Source: Bacilli bacterium (GTDB lineage: Bacteria; Bacillota_I; Bacilli_A; RF39; UBA660). Taken from it: 49,167 bases of DNA. Of the stretch, positions 7,621-16,715 are shown one piece after another. The DNA lies in assembly GCA_017409025.1 (NCBI GenBank), contig JAFQTN010000009.1:1-49167 (forward strand). Reading direction: 5' to 3'. How positions within the stretch are numbered: the first letter of the stretch is position 1; the number at the start of each line of letters is the position of its first letter. A model generated the notes under the pieces. It did not search any database. It was given only the letters and a program-made list of their open reading frames with translations, and was not told the origin of the DNA. The position numbers and the translations under genes were made by a program.

Positions 7621-8481
7621 ATGGAAGAAAGTAAAATGCATTTGATTAATAAAATATTTAATAATGAAACTATCAGAACTATATGGGATAAAGATGATTA
7701 AAAATACTATATAAGTGTAGTGGATATAGTAAGTGTAATAGCAGAAAGTAAAGATGGTAGAAAATATTGGAATAAATTAAAACAAAGGTTAAAGGAAGAA
7801 GGAAATGAGTCGGTGACAAATTGTCGCCAACTGAAATTAAAATCTTCTGATGGAAAGTATTATAATACTGATGTATGTGATATTGAAGGTATGTTTAGAA
7901 TAATTGAATCTATTCCTAGTAAAAATGCAGAACCTATAAAACAATGGTTAGCACGTTTAGGTAAGGAAAGAATTGATGAAGTGTTTGACCCATCATTAAC
8001 AATCCAAAGAACTATAGATATATATCGCGCTAAAGGTTATGATGATGAATGGATTTCTAAAAGGGTTAAAGGTATTCAAGAGAGAAAAAGACTAACTGAT
8101 ATTTGGAAAGATGGTGGTATTGAAAGTAATTTAGAGTATACAATGCTTACTGATGAAATATATAAAAGTTGGTCTGGAATGAAAGTAAATGAATATAAAC
8201 AATTTAAAGGTATTAGAAAAGAATCTTTAAGAGATAATATGAATGATATAGAAATTTTACTTACTGATTTAGGTGAACTTGCAACTCGTGATATAGCAAC
8301 ATCTCTGCAACCACAAGGATTTAAAGAAAATATGAAGGTTGCTAAAAGAGGTGGGCGAGTTGCCAGTGATGCTAGAAAATCTTATGAAAAAGCTACTAAT
8401 AAAATAGCTATATCAAAGCAAAATGCTTTAAATTATCAGTATATGGATGAAGATAAAAATAAACAAATAGAAAATAAATAA
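7621..8481 (+). pseudogene. BRO-N family prophage-type antirepressor, interrupted by in-frame TAA
   Basis: The conceptual product is 286 residues. ATG 7621 with SD GAAAGAAGTG opens a frame reading IFNNETIRTIWDKDD, then TAA at 7699-7701, then continues in the same frame with KYYISVVDIVSVIAESKD. That is the continuous N-terminus of the BRO-N/antirepressor family, in which Glu commonly stands at the stop position; a single G-to-T change would convert GAA to TAA. The rest of the family pattern is intact (LEGMFRIIESIPS, AEPIKQWLA.LGKERI, RAKGYDDEWI, LTDEIYKSWSGM, KRGGRVASDARK). Reinitiation at GTG 7720 would give 253 residues but lacks a good SD. The fold is a phage-related DNA-binding regulator, so this is probably a decayed mobile-element remnant. 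Confidence 0.8.
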
Positions 8482-8484
8482 TAT

Positions 8485-8495
8485 TATGGTATAAT
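8485..8495 (+). promoter_or_regulatory. Extended -10 promoter of the phosphorylase gene
   Basis: TATGGTATAAT is a full extended -10. No convincing -35 is seen. It begins 3 nt after the stop of the upstream pseudogene. Confidence 0.6.
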
Positions 8496-8512
8496 GTATG
8501 TGAGGTGTTAAT

Positions 8513-9277
8513 ATGTTATTTGAATTTGATGAATCTAAAGAAGCAGTAATAAATCCTAATAATGTGATAGATAAGATTAATAATATTCCAGAAGTGGCAA
8601 TTGCGTGTTATTCGAAATCTTTGTTTGATAAAATTGTTGAGGGTGCTAAATGTACAGTAATTGGAGAGATATCTAATACTAATGGAAAAAGAAAAATTTA
8701 TGAAGTAGAGTATAATAAGAAGAAGTTGACTTTGTTTTTAATTGGAGTCGGTGCTCCGGTTGCTGCTTGTGATTTAGAAGATTTACATGAGATGGGTGTT
8801 AATAAATTTATTGTATTTGGTAATTGCGGAGTATTAGATAAAAATATAGATGATTGTTCTATCATTATACCTACTGAAGCAATTAGAGATGAGGGAACAA
8901 GTTATCATTATATTGAACCTAATAAAACAATTAAAGTTAATAAAAAATATGTTACAGAATTTAAAGAAGTACTAGATAAATTTGGGTATAGTTATACTGA
9001 AGGTATGACTTGGACTACGGATGCTTTTTATAGGGAAACTAGAAAAAAATTAGAATCTAGAGTTTCTATGGGAGCTAAATGCGTTGAAATGGAATCATCT
9101 GCATTACAAGCGGTAGCTGATTTTAGAGGCTTTGATTTCTTTACTTTCTTTTATGCGGGTGATAATTTAGATTTGCCTGAATGGGATCAACGAAGTTTGT
9201 CTGGTGATGTTAAATTAGATGAAAAATCTAGAATAGCATTATTGGCATTAGAATTAGGATATAAAATTAGTAAATAA
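8513..9277 (+). CDS. Nucleoside phosphorylase (PNP/UDP family 1)
   Basis: A 254-residue protein of the PNP_UDP_1 fold, acting in nucleoside salvage by phosphorolysis. Recognisable elements are GVGAPVAACDLEDL, the central strand FIVFGNCGVLD, a middle segment EAIRDEGTSYHY typical of uridine/purine phosphorylase-like enzymes, and the substrate-site signature CVEMESSALQAVA near residue 196. Whether it prefers uridine or purine nucleosides cannot be decided. It is transcribed from its own extended -10 promoter with the SD GAGGTGTTAAT and ends at a clear terminator, so it appears monocistronic. Confidence 0.82.
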   Translation: MLFEFDESKEAVINPNNVIDKINNIPEVAIACYSKSLFDKIVEGAKCTVIGEISNTNGKRKIYEVEYNKKKLTLFLIGVGAPVAACDLEDLHEMGVNKFIVFGNCGVLDKNIDDCSIIIPTEAIRDEGTSYHYIEPNKTIKVNKKYVTEFKEVLDKFGYSYTEGMTWTTDAFYRETRKKLESRVSMGAKCVEMESSALQAVADFRGFDFFTFFYAGDNLDLPEWDQRSLSGDVKLDEKSRIALLALELGYKISK

Positions 9278-9302
9278 TAATTAGTTAAATTGTTAGCTTT
9301 AA

Positions 9303-9337
9303 GTAGATAATTTTTGAAATAATTATCTGCTTTTTTT
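9303..9337 (+). terminator. Terminator of phosphorylase gene
   Basis: GTAGATAATT (9303-9312) pairs with AATTATCTGC (9321-9330) with one G-U pair, followed by seven T. Confidence 0.85.
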
Positions 9338-9354
9338 ACTGGTTGTTAATTAAA

Positions 9355-9407
9355 TTGACTTAATAAAAAATATTAGATATTATGTAGTTGTCTAACTTTT
9401 ATATTTA
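9355..9407 (+). promoter_or_regulatory. Promoter plus shared 19-bp element upstream of the ABC ATPase-permease
   Basis: TTGACT (9355-9360), a 17-bp spacer, TATTAT (9378-9383), then TGTCTAACTTTTATATTTA at 9389-9407. It is identical in the 19-mer to the element at 7585-7603, with the same arrangement relative to the promoter. Confidence 0.65.
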
Positions 9408-9420
9408 GGAATGGAGTGAT

Positions 9421-11559
9421 ATGTTAAAGTTAATTAATGTATGTAAAAGTTTTAAATATGGGAAGAATAAAAATTTAGTATTAGATAATATAAACTTAGA
9501 TTTTAAGAAAAGAGAACTTGTGTTTATATTAGGGAAAAGTGGTAGTGGAAAGTCTACATTACTAAATATTATTAGTGGTATTTTGGAAGTTGATTCTGGT
9601 AATGTAATGTTAGATGATAAAGATATTACTAAATTTAATAGTAATATGCTTTCTTATTATAGAAATAATATGATAGGTTATATATTTCAAGATTATCATT
9701 TAGTAGAGTATATGTCAGTTATAGATAATATTAAATTAGGACAAACTATTAAGAGTAATAATAATAAAATGAAAGATGTTTTGATAAGATTAGGTATATA
9801 TGATAAAAGAAATATGCAAGTTAATAAACTATCTGGTGGGGAAAAACAAAGAGTTGCTATAGCTAGGGCTATTATTAATGATCCAGATATAATTTTATGT
9901 GATGAACCAACAGGTGCATTAGATAGTACTAATAGTAAAATTATAATGGAAATATTAAAGGAAATATCTCGGGATAAGTTGGTTATAGTAGTTAGTCATG
10001 ATAATGTACTTGCTAAGGAGTATGCTGATAGAATAATAAATATAGCTGATGGAAAAGTGAAATATTATCCGCAAATGGATGATGGTAAGTTTAAAACTAT
10101 TGTTAAAAAGAAGATAAGTAAATTTTCAATATTTAAATTAGCAATAAAAAATTTAAGTTTAAAAAAGGGAAGAACATTTTTTACTTCTTTAGCAATATCA
10201 ATAGGTTTTGTGTGTATGATGCTTGTACTTTGTTTATCTAATAGTTTTAAAGATGATATAGATAGATTAGAAAAAGAAACTGTTTCAATATTTCCGATTA
10301 ATGTTTATAATGGAGATTTTGAGATAACGGATGGTAATATAGTGGGTTCTGATAATAAGATAATTAAGAAAAATAAAGAAGATTATATACATACGAATAA
10401 AATTGATAATAGTTATATAGATTATGTTAACAATATTGATGAAGTCGAATTTATTAGTTATGAATATGATATATCAATGCCTATTGTTAGTGATAGGTAT
10501 AATGTTCTTAATAATAATTATATGAAGATTATGCCTAGCAGTAGTTTTATATCTGATAATTATAATATTTTGTATGGGAATGTACCTAAGTCTATATATG
10601 AAATAGTTCTAAAGGTTGATAGCAATAATAATGTAGATGAAGGATTACTTAGTGTCTTTAATATAGATAATGATATAGAATATAATGAATTAGTTAATAG
10701 AAAACTTAGAGTTATATTAAATGATAATTATTATGTTAAGAATAAAGATTATTATTTTATAAATAGTAATAATGAAAAAATGTATAAGAATAGTGATATA
10801 GAACTAAAGGTAGTAGGTATAGTTAGAGAAAAAGAAGTAGTAGATGATAATAGTTATTTTTATTATAGTAGTGAATTAATAGATTATATTATAAATATAA
10901 ATAGTAATAGTAAAATAGTAAAAGATCAAATAAGTAAATATTATAATGTATTAGGAATAGATATGGATAGAGATAAAATGTTATCTTATTTAGGTTATAA
11001 AAGTTTACCTAGTGGGATAAATATATATGTATCCGATTTGGATAGTAAGAAAATAGTTTTAGATAAGTTGGATTCATATAATGATAATAACGAAATGTTA
11101 ATTTATGTTGATACGATGAATGATGCTACTCAAATACTTAAGGATTTAATTAATGTTATTACGGTTATATTAATTGTTTTTTCAATGATATCTATAATAG
11201 TATCATCTTTAATGGTATTTATTTTAACTAATAATAGGATAATGGAGAGAATTAAAGAAATTGGAATACTTAGAAGTTTAGGAGCAAGAAAAAAAGATAT
11301 AACTAGATTATTTAATATAGAAAATTTTATTATTGGTATTGTTTCATCCGTTATAGGTATAATAATTATTATAGTGTTAGCTAGTCCAATTAATTTATTA
11401 ATGGAGATGCTTTTAGATGATGGTATATTTTATGTTTATAAAAATTTAGTTATAATAAGTGTAATATTTAATATATTTATAGTAGTGTTATCAGGGTATA
11501 TTCCTTCAAAAATGGCTAGTAAAAAGAGGATAATAGATTGTATTTCTAATAGATTTTAG
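9421..11559 (+). CDS. ABC transporter with fused ATPase and FtsX/MacB-type permease
   Basis: A 712-residue fusion. Residues 1-220 are a MacB/LolD-class ATPase: Walker A GKSGSGKST (38-46), signature LSGGEKQRVAIARA, Walker B IILCDEPTGALD and a VVSHD switch histidine. The rest is an FtsX-like permease: one membrane helix near residue 250, a large exported domain (about 270-570) very rich in Asn, Asp and Tyr, then three C-terminal helices with the conserved RIKEIGILRSLGARKKDI turn. Such transporters extrude peptides or antimicrobials, or work mechanically on envelope complexes; the substrate is unknown. SD is GGAGTGAT. The gene stands alone and shares its promoter element with the BRO pseudogene. 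Confidence 0.85.
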   Translation: MLKLINVCKSFKYGKNKNLVLDNINLDFKKRELVFILGKSGSGKSTLLNIISGILEVDSGNVMLDDKDITKFNSNMLSYYRNNMIGYIFQDYHLVEYMSVIDNIKLGQTIKSNNNKMKDVLIRLGIYDKRNMQVNKLSGGEKQRVAIARAIINDPDIILCDEPTGALDSTNSKIIMEILKEISRDKLVIVVSHDNVLAKEYADRIINIADGKVKYYPQMDDGKFKTIVKKKISKFSIFKLAIKNLSLKKGRTFFTSLAISIGFVCMMLVLCLSNSFKDDIDRLEKETVSIFPINVYNGDFEITDGNIVGSDNKIIKKNKEDYIHTNKIDNSYIDYVNNIDEVEFISYEYDISMPIVSDRYNVLNNNYMKIMPSSSFISDNYNILYGNVPKSIYEIVLKVDSNNNVDEGLLSVFNIDNDIEYNELVNRKLRVILNDNYYVKNKDYYFINSNNEKMYKNSDIELKVVGIVREKEVVDDNSYFYYSSELIDYIININSNSKIVKDQISKYYNVLGIDMDRDKMLSYLGYKSLPSGINIYVSDLDSKKIVLDKLDSYNDNNEMLIYVDTMNDATQILKDLINVITVILIVFSMISIIVSSLMVFILTNNRIMERIKEIGILRSLGARKKDITRLFNIENFIIGIVSSVIGIIIIIVLASPINLLMEMLLDDGIFYVYKNLVIISVIFNIFIVVLSGYIPSKMASKKRIIDCISNRF

Positions 11560-11599
11560 TAAAAATATATGTAAAATGTGAATTTTGTAAAAAAAATTC

Positions 11600-11628
11600 T
11601 TGACTAAAATTTAATTATTTGGTATCAT
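11600..11628 (+). promoter_or_regulatory. str operon promoter
   Basis: TTGACT (11600-11605), a 17-bp spacer and TATCAT (11623-11628). The predicted start near 11635 gives a leader of about 90 nt before rpsL. Confidence 0.75.
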
Positions 11629-11646
11629 TAAGACGTTCATGAATTT

Positions 11647-11670
11647 AGGTTTTGTTTTCGGACAAAACTT
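11647..11670 (+). promoter_or_regulatory. Hairpin in the rpsL leader
   Basis: AGGTTTTGT (11647-11655) pairs with ACAAAACTT (11662-11670) over the loop TTTCGG, with one G-U pair. It sits in the 5'-UTR of the str operon with no T-tract. It could be an autoregulatory or mRNA-stability element; this is inference only. Confidence 0.4.
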
Positions 11671-11723
11671 ATATTTATAGTAAAAATGAAACACCAGGAT
11701 GTGTGTATGAAAGGAGGGTTAAA

Positions 11724-12137
11724 ATGCCTACAGTTAATCAAATAATTAGAAAAGGTAGAGGAAGCAAAAGAAAGAAAAGTAAATCACCAGCTTTATTAGT
11801 TGGAATGAATACTATCGAAAGAAAACAAACTACTCAAATGTCTCCTCAAAAAAGAGGTGTATGTACAAGAGTTGGAACTATGACTCCTAAGAAACCAAAC
11901 TCAGCTTTAAGAAAATATGCGAGAGTTAGATTATCTAATGGTATGGAAGTTACTTGTTATATTCCAGGTATTGGACATAATCTACAAGAACATAGTGTTG
12001 TTCTAATTAGAGGTGGAAGAGTTAAGGACTTAATCGGTGTTCGTTACCATATTATTCGTGGTACTATGGATACTGCTGGAGTTCAAGACAGAAAACAAGG
12101 CCGTTCTAAATACGGTGCAAAAAGACCTAAAAACTAA
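11724..12137 (+). CDS. rpsL: 30S ribosomal protein S12
   Basis: A 137-residue S12, part of the decoding centre. The conserved [11 protein letters not shown] loop is present (K56/K57 correspond to E. coli K42/K43). The second conserved loop reads [13 protein letters not shown]: position 104, equivalent to E. coli Pro90, is Ile encoded by ATC instead of the nearly invariant Pro. ATG 11724 was chosen because AAAGGAGGG precedes it and S12 proteins begin MPTVNQ; upstream in-frame codons from 11652 are leader. It is first in rpsL-rpsG-fusA with tuf downstream. Codons are richer in C-ending and preferred forms than in neighbours outside the operon, as expected for high expression. Confidence 0.97.
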   Translation: MPTVNQIIRKGRGSKRKKSKSPALLVGMNTIERKQTTQMSPQKRGVCTRVGTMTPKKPNSALRKYARVRLSNGMEVTCYIPGIGHNLQEHSVVLIRGGRVKDLIGVRYHIIRGTMDTAGVQDRKQGRSKYGAKRPKN

Positions 12138-12182
12138 TAGAAATAATTAAATTTTAAATATATATATGAAGGGAGGATACTA

Positions 12183-12650
12183 ATGAGAAAAAGACAAGCG
12201 GTAAAAAGAGATGTATTACCAGATCCAATATACAAATCTAAAGTTGTTACTAAACTTATCAATCAAATTATGAATGATGGTAAGAAGGGTACTGCTCAAA
12301 AGATTTTATATGGTGCTTTTGATATGATTAAAGAAAAAACTGGAGAAGATGCAATGGCTGTATTTGAAAAAGCTATGAATAATATTAAACCTGCTCTAGA
12401 AGTTAAATCTAGAAGAGTTGGTGGATCAAACTATCAAGTTCCAGTTGAAGTTAAACCAGAAAGAGCTCAAGCATTAGCTTTTCGTTGGTTAATAAATTAT
12501 GCTAGATTAAGAAGTGGTCATTCAATGGCTGAAAATTTAGCTAATGAAATAATTGATGCATCAAATGGTGTAGGTGCTTCAGTTAAGAAGAAAGATGATA
12601 CACATAAAATGGCAGAAGCTAATAAAGCATTTGCTCATTATAAATGGTAG
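12183..12650 (+). CDS. rpsG: 30S ribosomal protein S7
   Basis: A 155-residue S7, the primary 16S rRNA-binding protein nucleating the 30S head. The N-terminus [20 protein letters not shown] and the [14 protein letters not shown] motif are diagnostic, and the length is standard. The SD GAAGGGAGGATACTA precedes ATG. It lies 45 nt after rpsL and 15 nt before fusA, in the usual str order. Confidence 0.97.
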   Translation: MRKRQAVKRDVLPDPIYKSKVVTKLINQIMNDGKKGTAQKILYGAFDMIKEKTGEDAMAVFEKAMNNIKPALEVKSRRVGGSNYQVPVEVKPERAQALAFRWLINYARLRSGHSMAENLANEIIDASNGVGASVKKKDDTHKMAEANKAFAHYKW

Positions 12651-12665
12651 AAAGGATAATACGAT

Positions 12666-14738
12666 ATGGCTCGTAAAATTAGTTTAGAAAAAACAAGAAA
12701 TATTGGAATTATGGCTCATAGTGATGCTGGTAAAACTACTTGTTCTGAACGTATTCTATACCATACAGGAAAGATTCACAAGATTGGGGAAACTCATGAT
12801 GGTGCAGCTCAAATGGACTGGATGGAGCAAGAACAAGAAAGAGGTATTACTATTACATCTGCAGCTACTACTGCATATTGGAAAGATCATAGATTCAATA
12901 TTATCGATACTCCAGGACACGTTGATTTTACTATTGAAGTTCAAAGAAGTTTAAGAGTTTTAGATGGTGCTGTTTTACTACTAGACTCTCAAGCTGGTGT
13001 TGAACCACAAAGTGAAACTGTTTGGAGACAAGCAAATGAATACAAAGTACCTAGAATCATCTTCTCTAACAAGATGGATAAAATGGGTGCAGATTTCTTT
13101 ATGAGTTTAAAGAGCGTTGGTGATAGATTAGGTGCTAAAGCAGCTCCAATCGAATTACCAATCGGTGCTGAAAATGAATTCCATGGTGTAATTGATCTAG
13201 TTAGAATGGTTGCTTTAGAATTCGATGGACAGCAAGATGAAAACTATAAAGAAGTAGAAATTCCTGCAGAATTACAATCTCAAGCAGAAGAATACAGAAA
13301 TAACTTAATTGAAGCTGTTGCTGACTATGATGAAGAATTAATGATGACTTATCTAGATGGTGGAGAAGTTTCAATTGAAGCATTAAAGAAAGCTATTAGA
13401 ACAGCTACATTAACTGGAGAATTTTTCCCATTCATGTGTGGAACTGCTCTAGGTAATAAAGGTATAAAACCACTTCTTGATGCTGTTGTTGATTATTTAC
13501 CAAGTCCACTTGATATTGAAGCTATTGAATGTACAGATGATAGAGGAAATGAAATTTTAAGAAAACCAAGTGATTCAGAACCATTTACTGCATTAGCGTT
13601 TAAGGTTATGACTGACCCATTTGTTGGTAAACTTACATTCTTCAGAGTATATGCTGGAACATTAAAGAGTGGAAGTTATGTAATGAACTCTACTAAGGGT
13701 GAAAAAGAAAGAATTGGTAGAATTTTATTAATGCATGCTAATCATAGAGAAGAAATTGATGAAGTATTTGCTGGTGAAATAGCTGCTGCAGTAGGTTTAA
13801 AAAATACTACAACTGCTGATACACTATGTGATGAGAAAAAAATTGCTATACTTAAAGGTATGGAATTCCCAGAACCAGTTATATCACAAGCTGTAGAACC
13901 AAAATCTAAAGCAGACCAAGATAAAATGGGTGTTGCTTTAGCTAAATTAGCTGAAGAAGATCCAACATTCAGAATGAAAACTGACCATGAAACTGGTCAA
14001 ACAGTAATTTCTGGAATGGGTGAATTACACCTAGATGTATTAATCGATAGAATGAGAAGAGAATTTGGAGTAGAGGCTACTGTTGGTGCTCCACAAGTTG
14101 CTTATAGAGAAACTCTTACTCAAGAAGCGGATTGTACAGGTAAACATATTAAACAATCTGGTGGACGTGGACAATATGGACATGTTGAAATTAAATTTGA
14201 ACCAAATCCTGAAAAAGGATATGAATTTGTTGACAAGATTGTTGGTGGAGTTGTTCCTAGAGAATATATTCCAGTTGTTGATAAAGGATTACAAGAAGCA
14301 ATGGCTACTGGTGTTTTAGCTGGATATCCAATGGTTGATGTTAAAGCAACATTATTCTTTGGATCATACCATGATGTTGACTCATCAGAAATGGCATTTA
14401 AGATTGCTGCTTCATTAGCATTAAAAGAAGCTAAGAATAAATGTAAACCAGTATTACTAGAACCAATTATGAAGGTTGTAGTAGTTGCACCAGATGAATA
14501 TACTGGTGGTGTTATTGGTGATATTACTTCTAGAAGAGGTAAACCTTTAGGTCAAGAATCTAGAGGAAATGCTATTGCATTTACTGCAATGGTTCCACTT
14601 GCTGAGATGTTCGGTTATGCGACTAGCCTTCGTTCTAACACACAAGGTAGAGGAACATTTACAATGGTTTTAGACCATTATGAAGAAGTTCCTAAGTCAA
14701 TTGCTGAAGAAATCATTAAGAAAAATGGTGGAAATTAG
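12666..14738 (+). CDS. fusA: Elongation factor G
   Basis: A 690-residue translocase GTPase. G1 reads AHSDAGKTT (usually AHIDAGKTT), followed by CSER where most EF-G have TTER; G2 RGITI, G3 DTPGHVDF and G4 NKMD are canonical. Domains II to V follow, with the domain IV motif GGRGQYGHV and C-terminal GRGTFTM. A full-length normal EF-G. The SD is GAAAGGATA. tuf follows after a promoter in the 70-nt gap. Confidence 0.96.
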   Translation: MARKISLEKTRNIGIMAHSDAGKTTCSERILYHTGKIHKIGETHDGAAQMDWMEQEQERGITITSAATTAYWKDHRFNIIDTPGHVDFTIEVQRSLRVLDGAVLLLDSQAGVEPQSETVWRQANEYKVPRIIFSNKMDKMGADFFMSLKSVGDRLGAKAAPIELPIGAENEFHGVIDLVRMVALEFDGQQDENYKEVEIPAELQSQAEEYRNNLIEAVADYDEELMMTYLDGGEVSIEALKKAIRTATLTGEFFPFMCGTALGNKGIKPLLDAVVDYLPSPLDIEAIECTDDRGNEILRKPSDSEPFTALAFKVMTDPFVGKLTFFRVYAGTLKSGSYVMNSTKGEKERIGRILLMHANHREEIDEVFAGEIAAAVGLKNTTTADTLCDEKKIAILKGMEFPEPVISQAVEPKSKADQDKMGVALAKLAEEDPTFRMKTDHETGQTVISGMGELHLDVLIDRMRREFGVEATVGAPQVAYRETLTQEADCTGKHIKQSGGRGQYGHVEIKFEPNPEKGYEFVDKIVGGVVPREYIPVVDKGLQEAMATGVLAGYPMVDVKATLFFGSYHDVDSSEMAFKIAASLALKEAKNKCKPVLLEPIMKVVVVAPDEYTGGVIGDITSRRGKPLGQESRGNAIAFTAMVPLAEMFGYATSLRSNTQGRGTFTMVLDHYEEVPKSIAEEIIKKNGGN

Positions 14739-14747
14739 TAATAATAC

Positions 14748-14775
14748 TTGCAAAAATTTGAAAATTTGCTAAAAT
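14748..14775 (+). promoter_or_regulatory. tuf promoter
   Basis: TTGCAA (14748-14753), a 16-bp spacer and TAAAAT (14770-14775) preceded by TGC, an extended -10. The spacer contains the inverted repeat GCAAA/TTTGC (14750-14754 and 14765-14769). tuf can thus be made independently of the str operon. Confidence 0.6.
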
Positions 14776-14808
14776 TATATATGTATAAAGAAAGAGAGGA
14801 AATTTAAA

Positions 14809-15993
14809 ATGGCAAAAGCAAAATTTGATCGTAGTAAACCACACGTTAACATTGGTACTATCGGACACGTTGACCATGGTAAAACTACATTAACTGCTGC
14901 TATATCTAATCATTTAGCAGGAAAAAACGGAAATGAAAAAGTTGATTTCGCTAATATCGATAAAGCACCAGAAGAAAGAGAAAGAGGAATTACAATCAAT
15001 ACTGCTCATATCGAGTACAGTACTGAAGCAAGACACTATGCACACGTTGACTGTCCAGGACATGCTGACTATGTTAAAAACATGATCACTGGTGCTGCTC
15101 AAATGGATGGTGGTATCTTAGTTATAGCTGCAACTGATGGACCTATGGCTCAAACTAGAGAACATATCTTACTTGCAAGACAAGTTGGAGTTCCTAAATT
15201 AGTTGTATTTATGAACAAATGTGATATGGTTGACGATGAAGAACTACTTGATTTAGTAGAAATGGAAATTCGTGAACTATTAAGCGAATATGAATTTGAT
15301 GGAGATAATACTCCAATTATCAGAGGATCAGCTCTTAAAGCTCTTGAAGGAGATGCTGCATGGGGAGCTAAGATTGATGAATTAATGGAAGCTGTTGATA
15401 CATGGATTCCAACTCCAGAAAGAGACAATGAAAAACCATTCTTAATGTCAATCGAAGACGTGTTCACTATCACTGGTCGTGGAACAGTTGTTACAGGACG
15501 TGTTGAAAGAGGACAATTAAAATTAAATGATGAAGTTGAAATCGTTGGATTAAAAGATACTAAGAAAACAGTTGTTACTGGTATCGAAATGTTCAGAAAA
15601 CAATTAGATTATGCTGAAGCAGGAGACAATGCTGGTGTATTACTTCGTGGAATTTCTAGAGAAGAAGTTGAAAGAGGTCAAGTATTAACTAAACCTGGAA
15701 CAGTTAAACCTCATAAGAAATTCAAGGCACAAGTATATGTACTTTCTAAAGAAGAAGGTGGAAGACATACTCCATTCTTTACAAACTACAGACCACAATT
15801 CTATTTCAGAACTACTGACGTAACTGGTGTTATCACATTACCAGAAGGAACTGAAATGGTTATGCCTGGAGATAATGTCACTATGACTGTTGAATTAATA
15901 GCTCCAATCGCTGTTGAAAACGGTACTAAGTTCTCTATCCGTGAAGGTGGAAAAACTGTTGGTGCTGGATCAGTTTCAGAAATTATCGAATAG
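14809..15993 (+). CDS. tuf: Elongation factor Tu
   Basis: A 394-residue EF-Tu that carries aminoacyl-tRNA to the ribosome. The G motifs [22 protein letters not shown] and NKCDMVD are all canonical, and domain III ends [13 protein letters not shown] as usual. The SD is GAGAGGAAAT. Strong codon bias, like the str operon genes. A terminator follows directly. Confidence 0.98.
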   Translation: MAKAKFDRSKPHVNIGTIGHVDHGKTTLTAAISNHLAGKNGNEKVDFANIDKAPEERERGITINTAHIEYSTEARHYAHVDCPGHADYVKNMITGAAQMDGGILVIAATDGPMAQTREHILLARQVGVPKLVVFMNKCDMVDDEELLDLVEMEIRELLSEYEFDGDNTPIIRGSALKALEGDAAWGAKIDELMEAVDTWIPTPERDNEKPFLMSIEDVFTITGRGTVVTGRVERGQLKLNDEVEIVGLKDTKKTVVTGIEMFRKQLDYAEAGDNAGVLLRGISREEVERGQVLTKPGTVKPHKKFKAQVYVLSKEEGGRHTPFFTNYRPQFYFRTTDVTGVITLPEGTEMVMPGDNVTMTVELIAPIAVENGTKFSIREGGKTVGAGSVSEIIE

Positions 15994-16000
15994 TAAATTT

Positions 16001-16027
16001 AAAGAAAGCTTTAATGCTTTCTTTTTC
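16001..16027 (+). terminator. tuf terminator
   Basis: AAAGAAAGC (16001-16009) pairs with GCTTTCTTT (16016-16024), ending in a T-run. Confidence 0.88.
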
Positions 16028-16039
16028 TATGTCTAAATT

Positions 16040-16050
16040 TATGTTATAAT
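16040..16050 (+). promoter_or_regulatory. Extended -10 promoter of the ygjV-like gene
   Basis: TATGTTATAAT, a perfect extended -10. No obvious -35. Confidence 0.55.
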
Positions 16051-16106
16051 TATATTAATAAAAAAGATAATAATAATATAATTAGATAAAATAAAGGATG
16101 ATATAT

Positions 16107-16637
16107 ATGGATATGAATTTTATTTTAATACAATTAATTGGTGTATTGGCATGGATATTTTTATTTCTTAGTTTTTATAGAAAAAATACTGATAAAATAT
16201 TAATATTTCAAGTAATTGCATCTTTATTATATTGTGTTCATTATTATTTTTTAAATGCTTATAGTGGACTTTTGATGTGTTTAATATCTGCTATATTTGA
16301 TTTTGCTTATTATAAGAGCAATAATGATAAATATCTATATCTAATGTCTATTCCTTTAAGAATAATTGCTGGTTTTATTAGTTATTCTAGAATAGTAGAT
16401 ATATTACCAATTGTAGCAAGCTTATTAGATGGATATATTCTTACTAAAGAGAAAAAAACTTTATTAATAGGTTCAGTAATTTATTATGTAATATGGATAA
16501 TTTATAATGTAAATGTAGCATCATATTCAGGTGTAATAACTGATGGAATTTTAGTAATATCTAATTTGTCTATTTTATTATTTAATTTTAATATTTTAAA
16601 TAAAAAAGATAAAAGTGGGGATGCTCTTAAGAGGTAG
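16107..16637 (+). CDS. YgjV-family inner membrane protein
   Basis: A 176-residue membrane protein with about six hydrophobic segments. The opening LIQLIGVLAWIFLFLSFYRK, the QVIASLLYCVHYYFLNAYSG segment and the late pattern SYSGVITDGILVISN match the YgjV (Imp-YgjV) family of unknown function. Start ATG 16107 follows AAAGGATGA at a normal distance; ATG codons at 16098 (inside the SD) and 16113 are alternatives. Monocistronic between two terminators. Confidence 0.75.
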   Translation: MDMNFILIQLIGVLAWIFLFLSFYRKNTDKILIFQVIASLLYCVHYYFLNAYSGLLMCLISAIFDFAYYKSNNDKYLYLMSIPLRIIAGFISYSRIVDILPIVASLLDGYILTKEKKTLLIGSVIYYVIWIIYNVNVASYSGVITDGILVISNLSILLFNFNILNKKDKSGDALKR

Positions 16638-16642
16638 AAACT

Positions 16643-16680
16643 AATAGATACTAATTTGTGTAAAGTATCTATTTTTCTTT
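16643..16680 (+). terminator. Terminator after ygjV-like gene
   Basis: AATAGATACT (16643-16652) pairs with AGTATCTATT (16664-16673), followed by a T-rich tract. Confidence 0.85.
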
Positions 16681-16689
16681 TTGTATTAA

Positions 16690-16698
16690 TGATATAAT
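16690..16698 (+). promoter_or_regulatory. Extended -10 of the ADP-ribosyltransferase gene
   Basis: TGATATAAT: TATAAT at 16693-16698 preceded by TGA. It lies immediately after the previous terminator. Confidence 0.55.
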
Positions 16699-16715
16699 CA
16701 TAATAGGTGATAATT

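Noticed and set aside
7809..7830. Inverted repeat GGTGACAA/TTGTCGCC
   Set aside because: It lies inside the antirepressor coding frame where the family is conserved; likely chance.
7621..8481. Recoded TAA (stop readthrough) in the antirepressor gene
   Set aside because: TAA ends most genes in the window and no readthrough signal such as a downstream stem or CTA context is evident; nonsense mutation is simpler.
14750..14769. GCAAA/TTTGC inverted repeat after fusA as a terminator
   Set aside because: No T-tract follows and it lies within the tuf promoter spacer.
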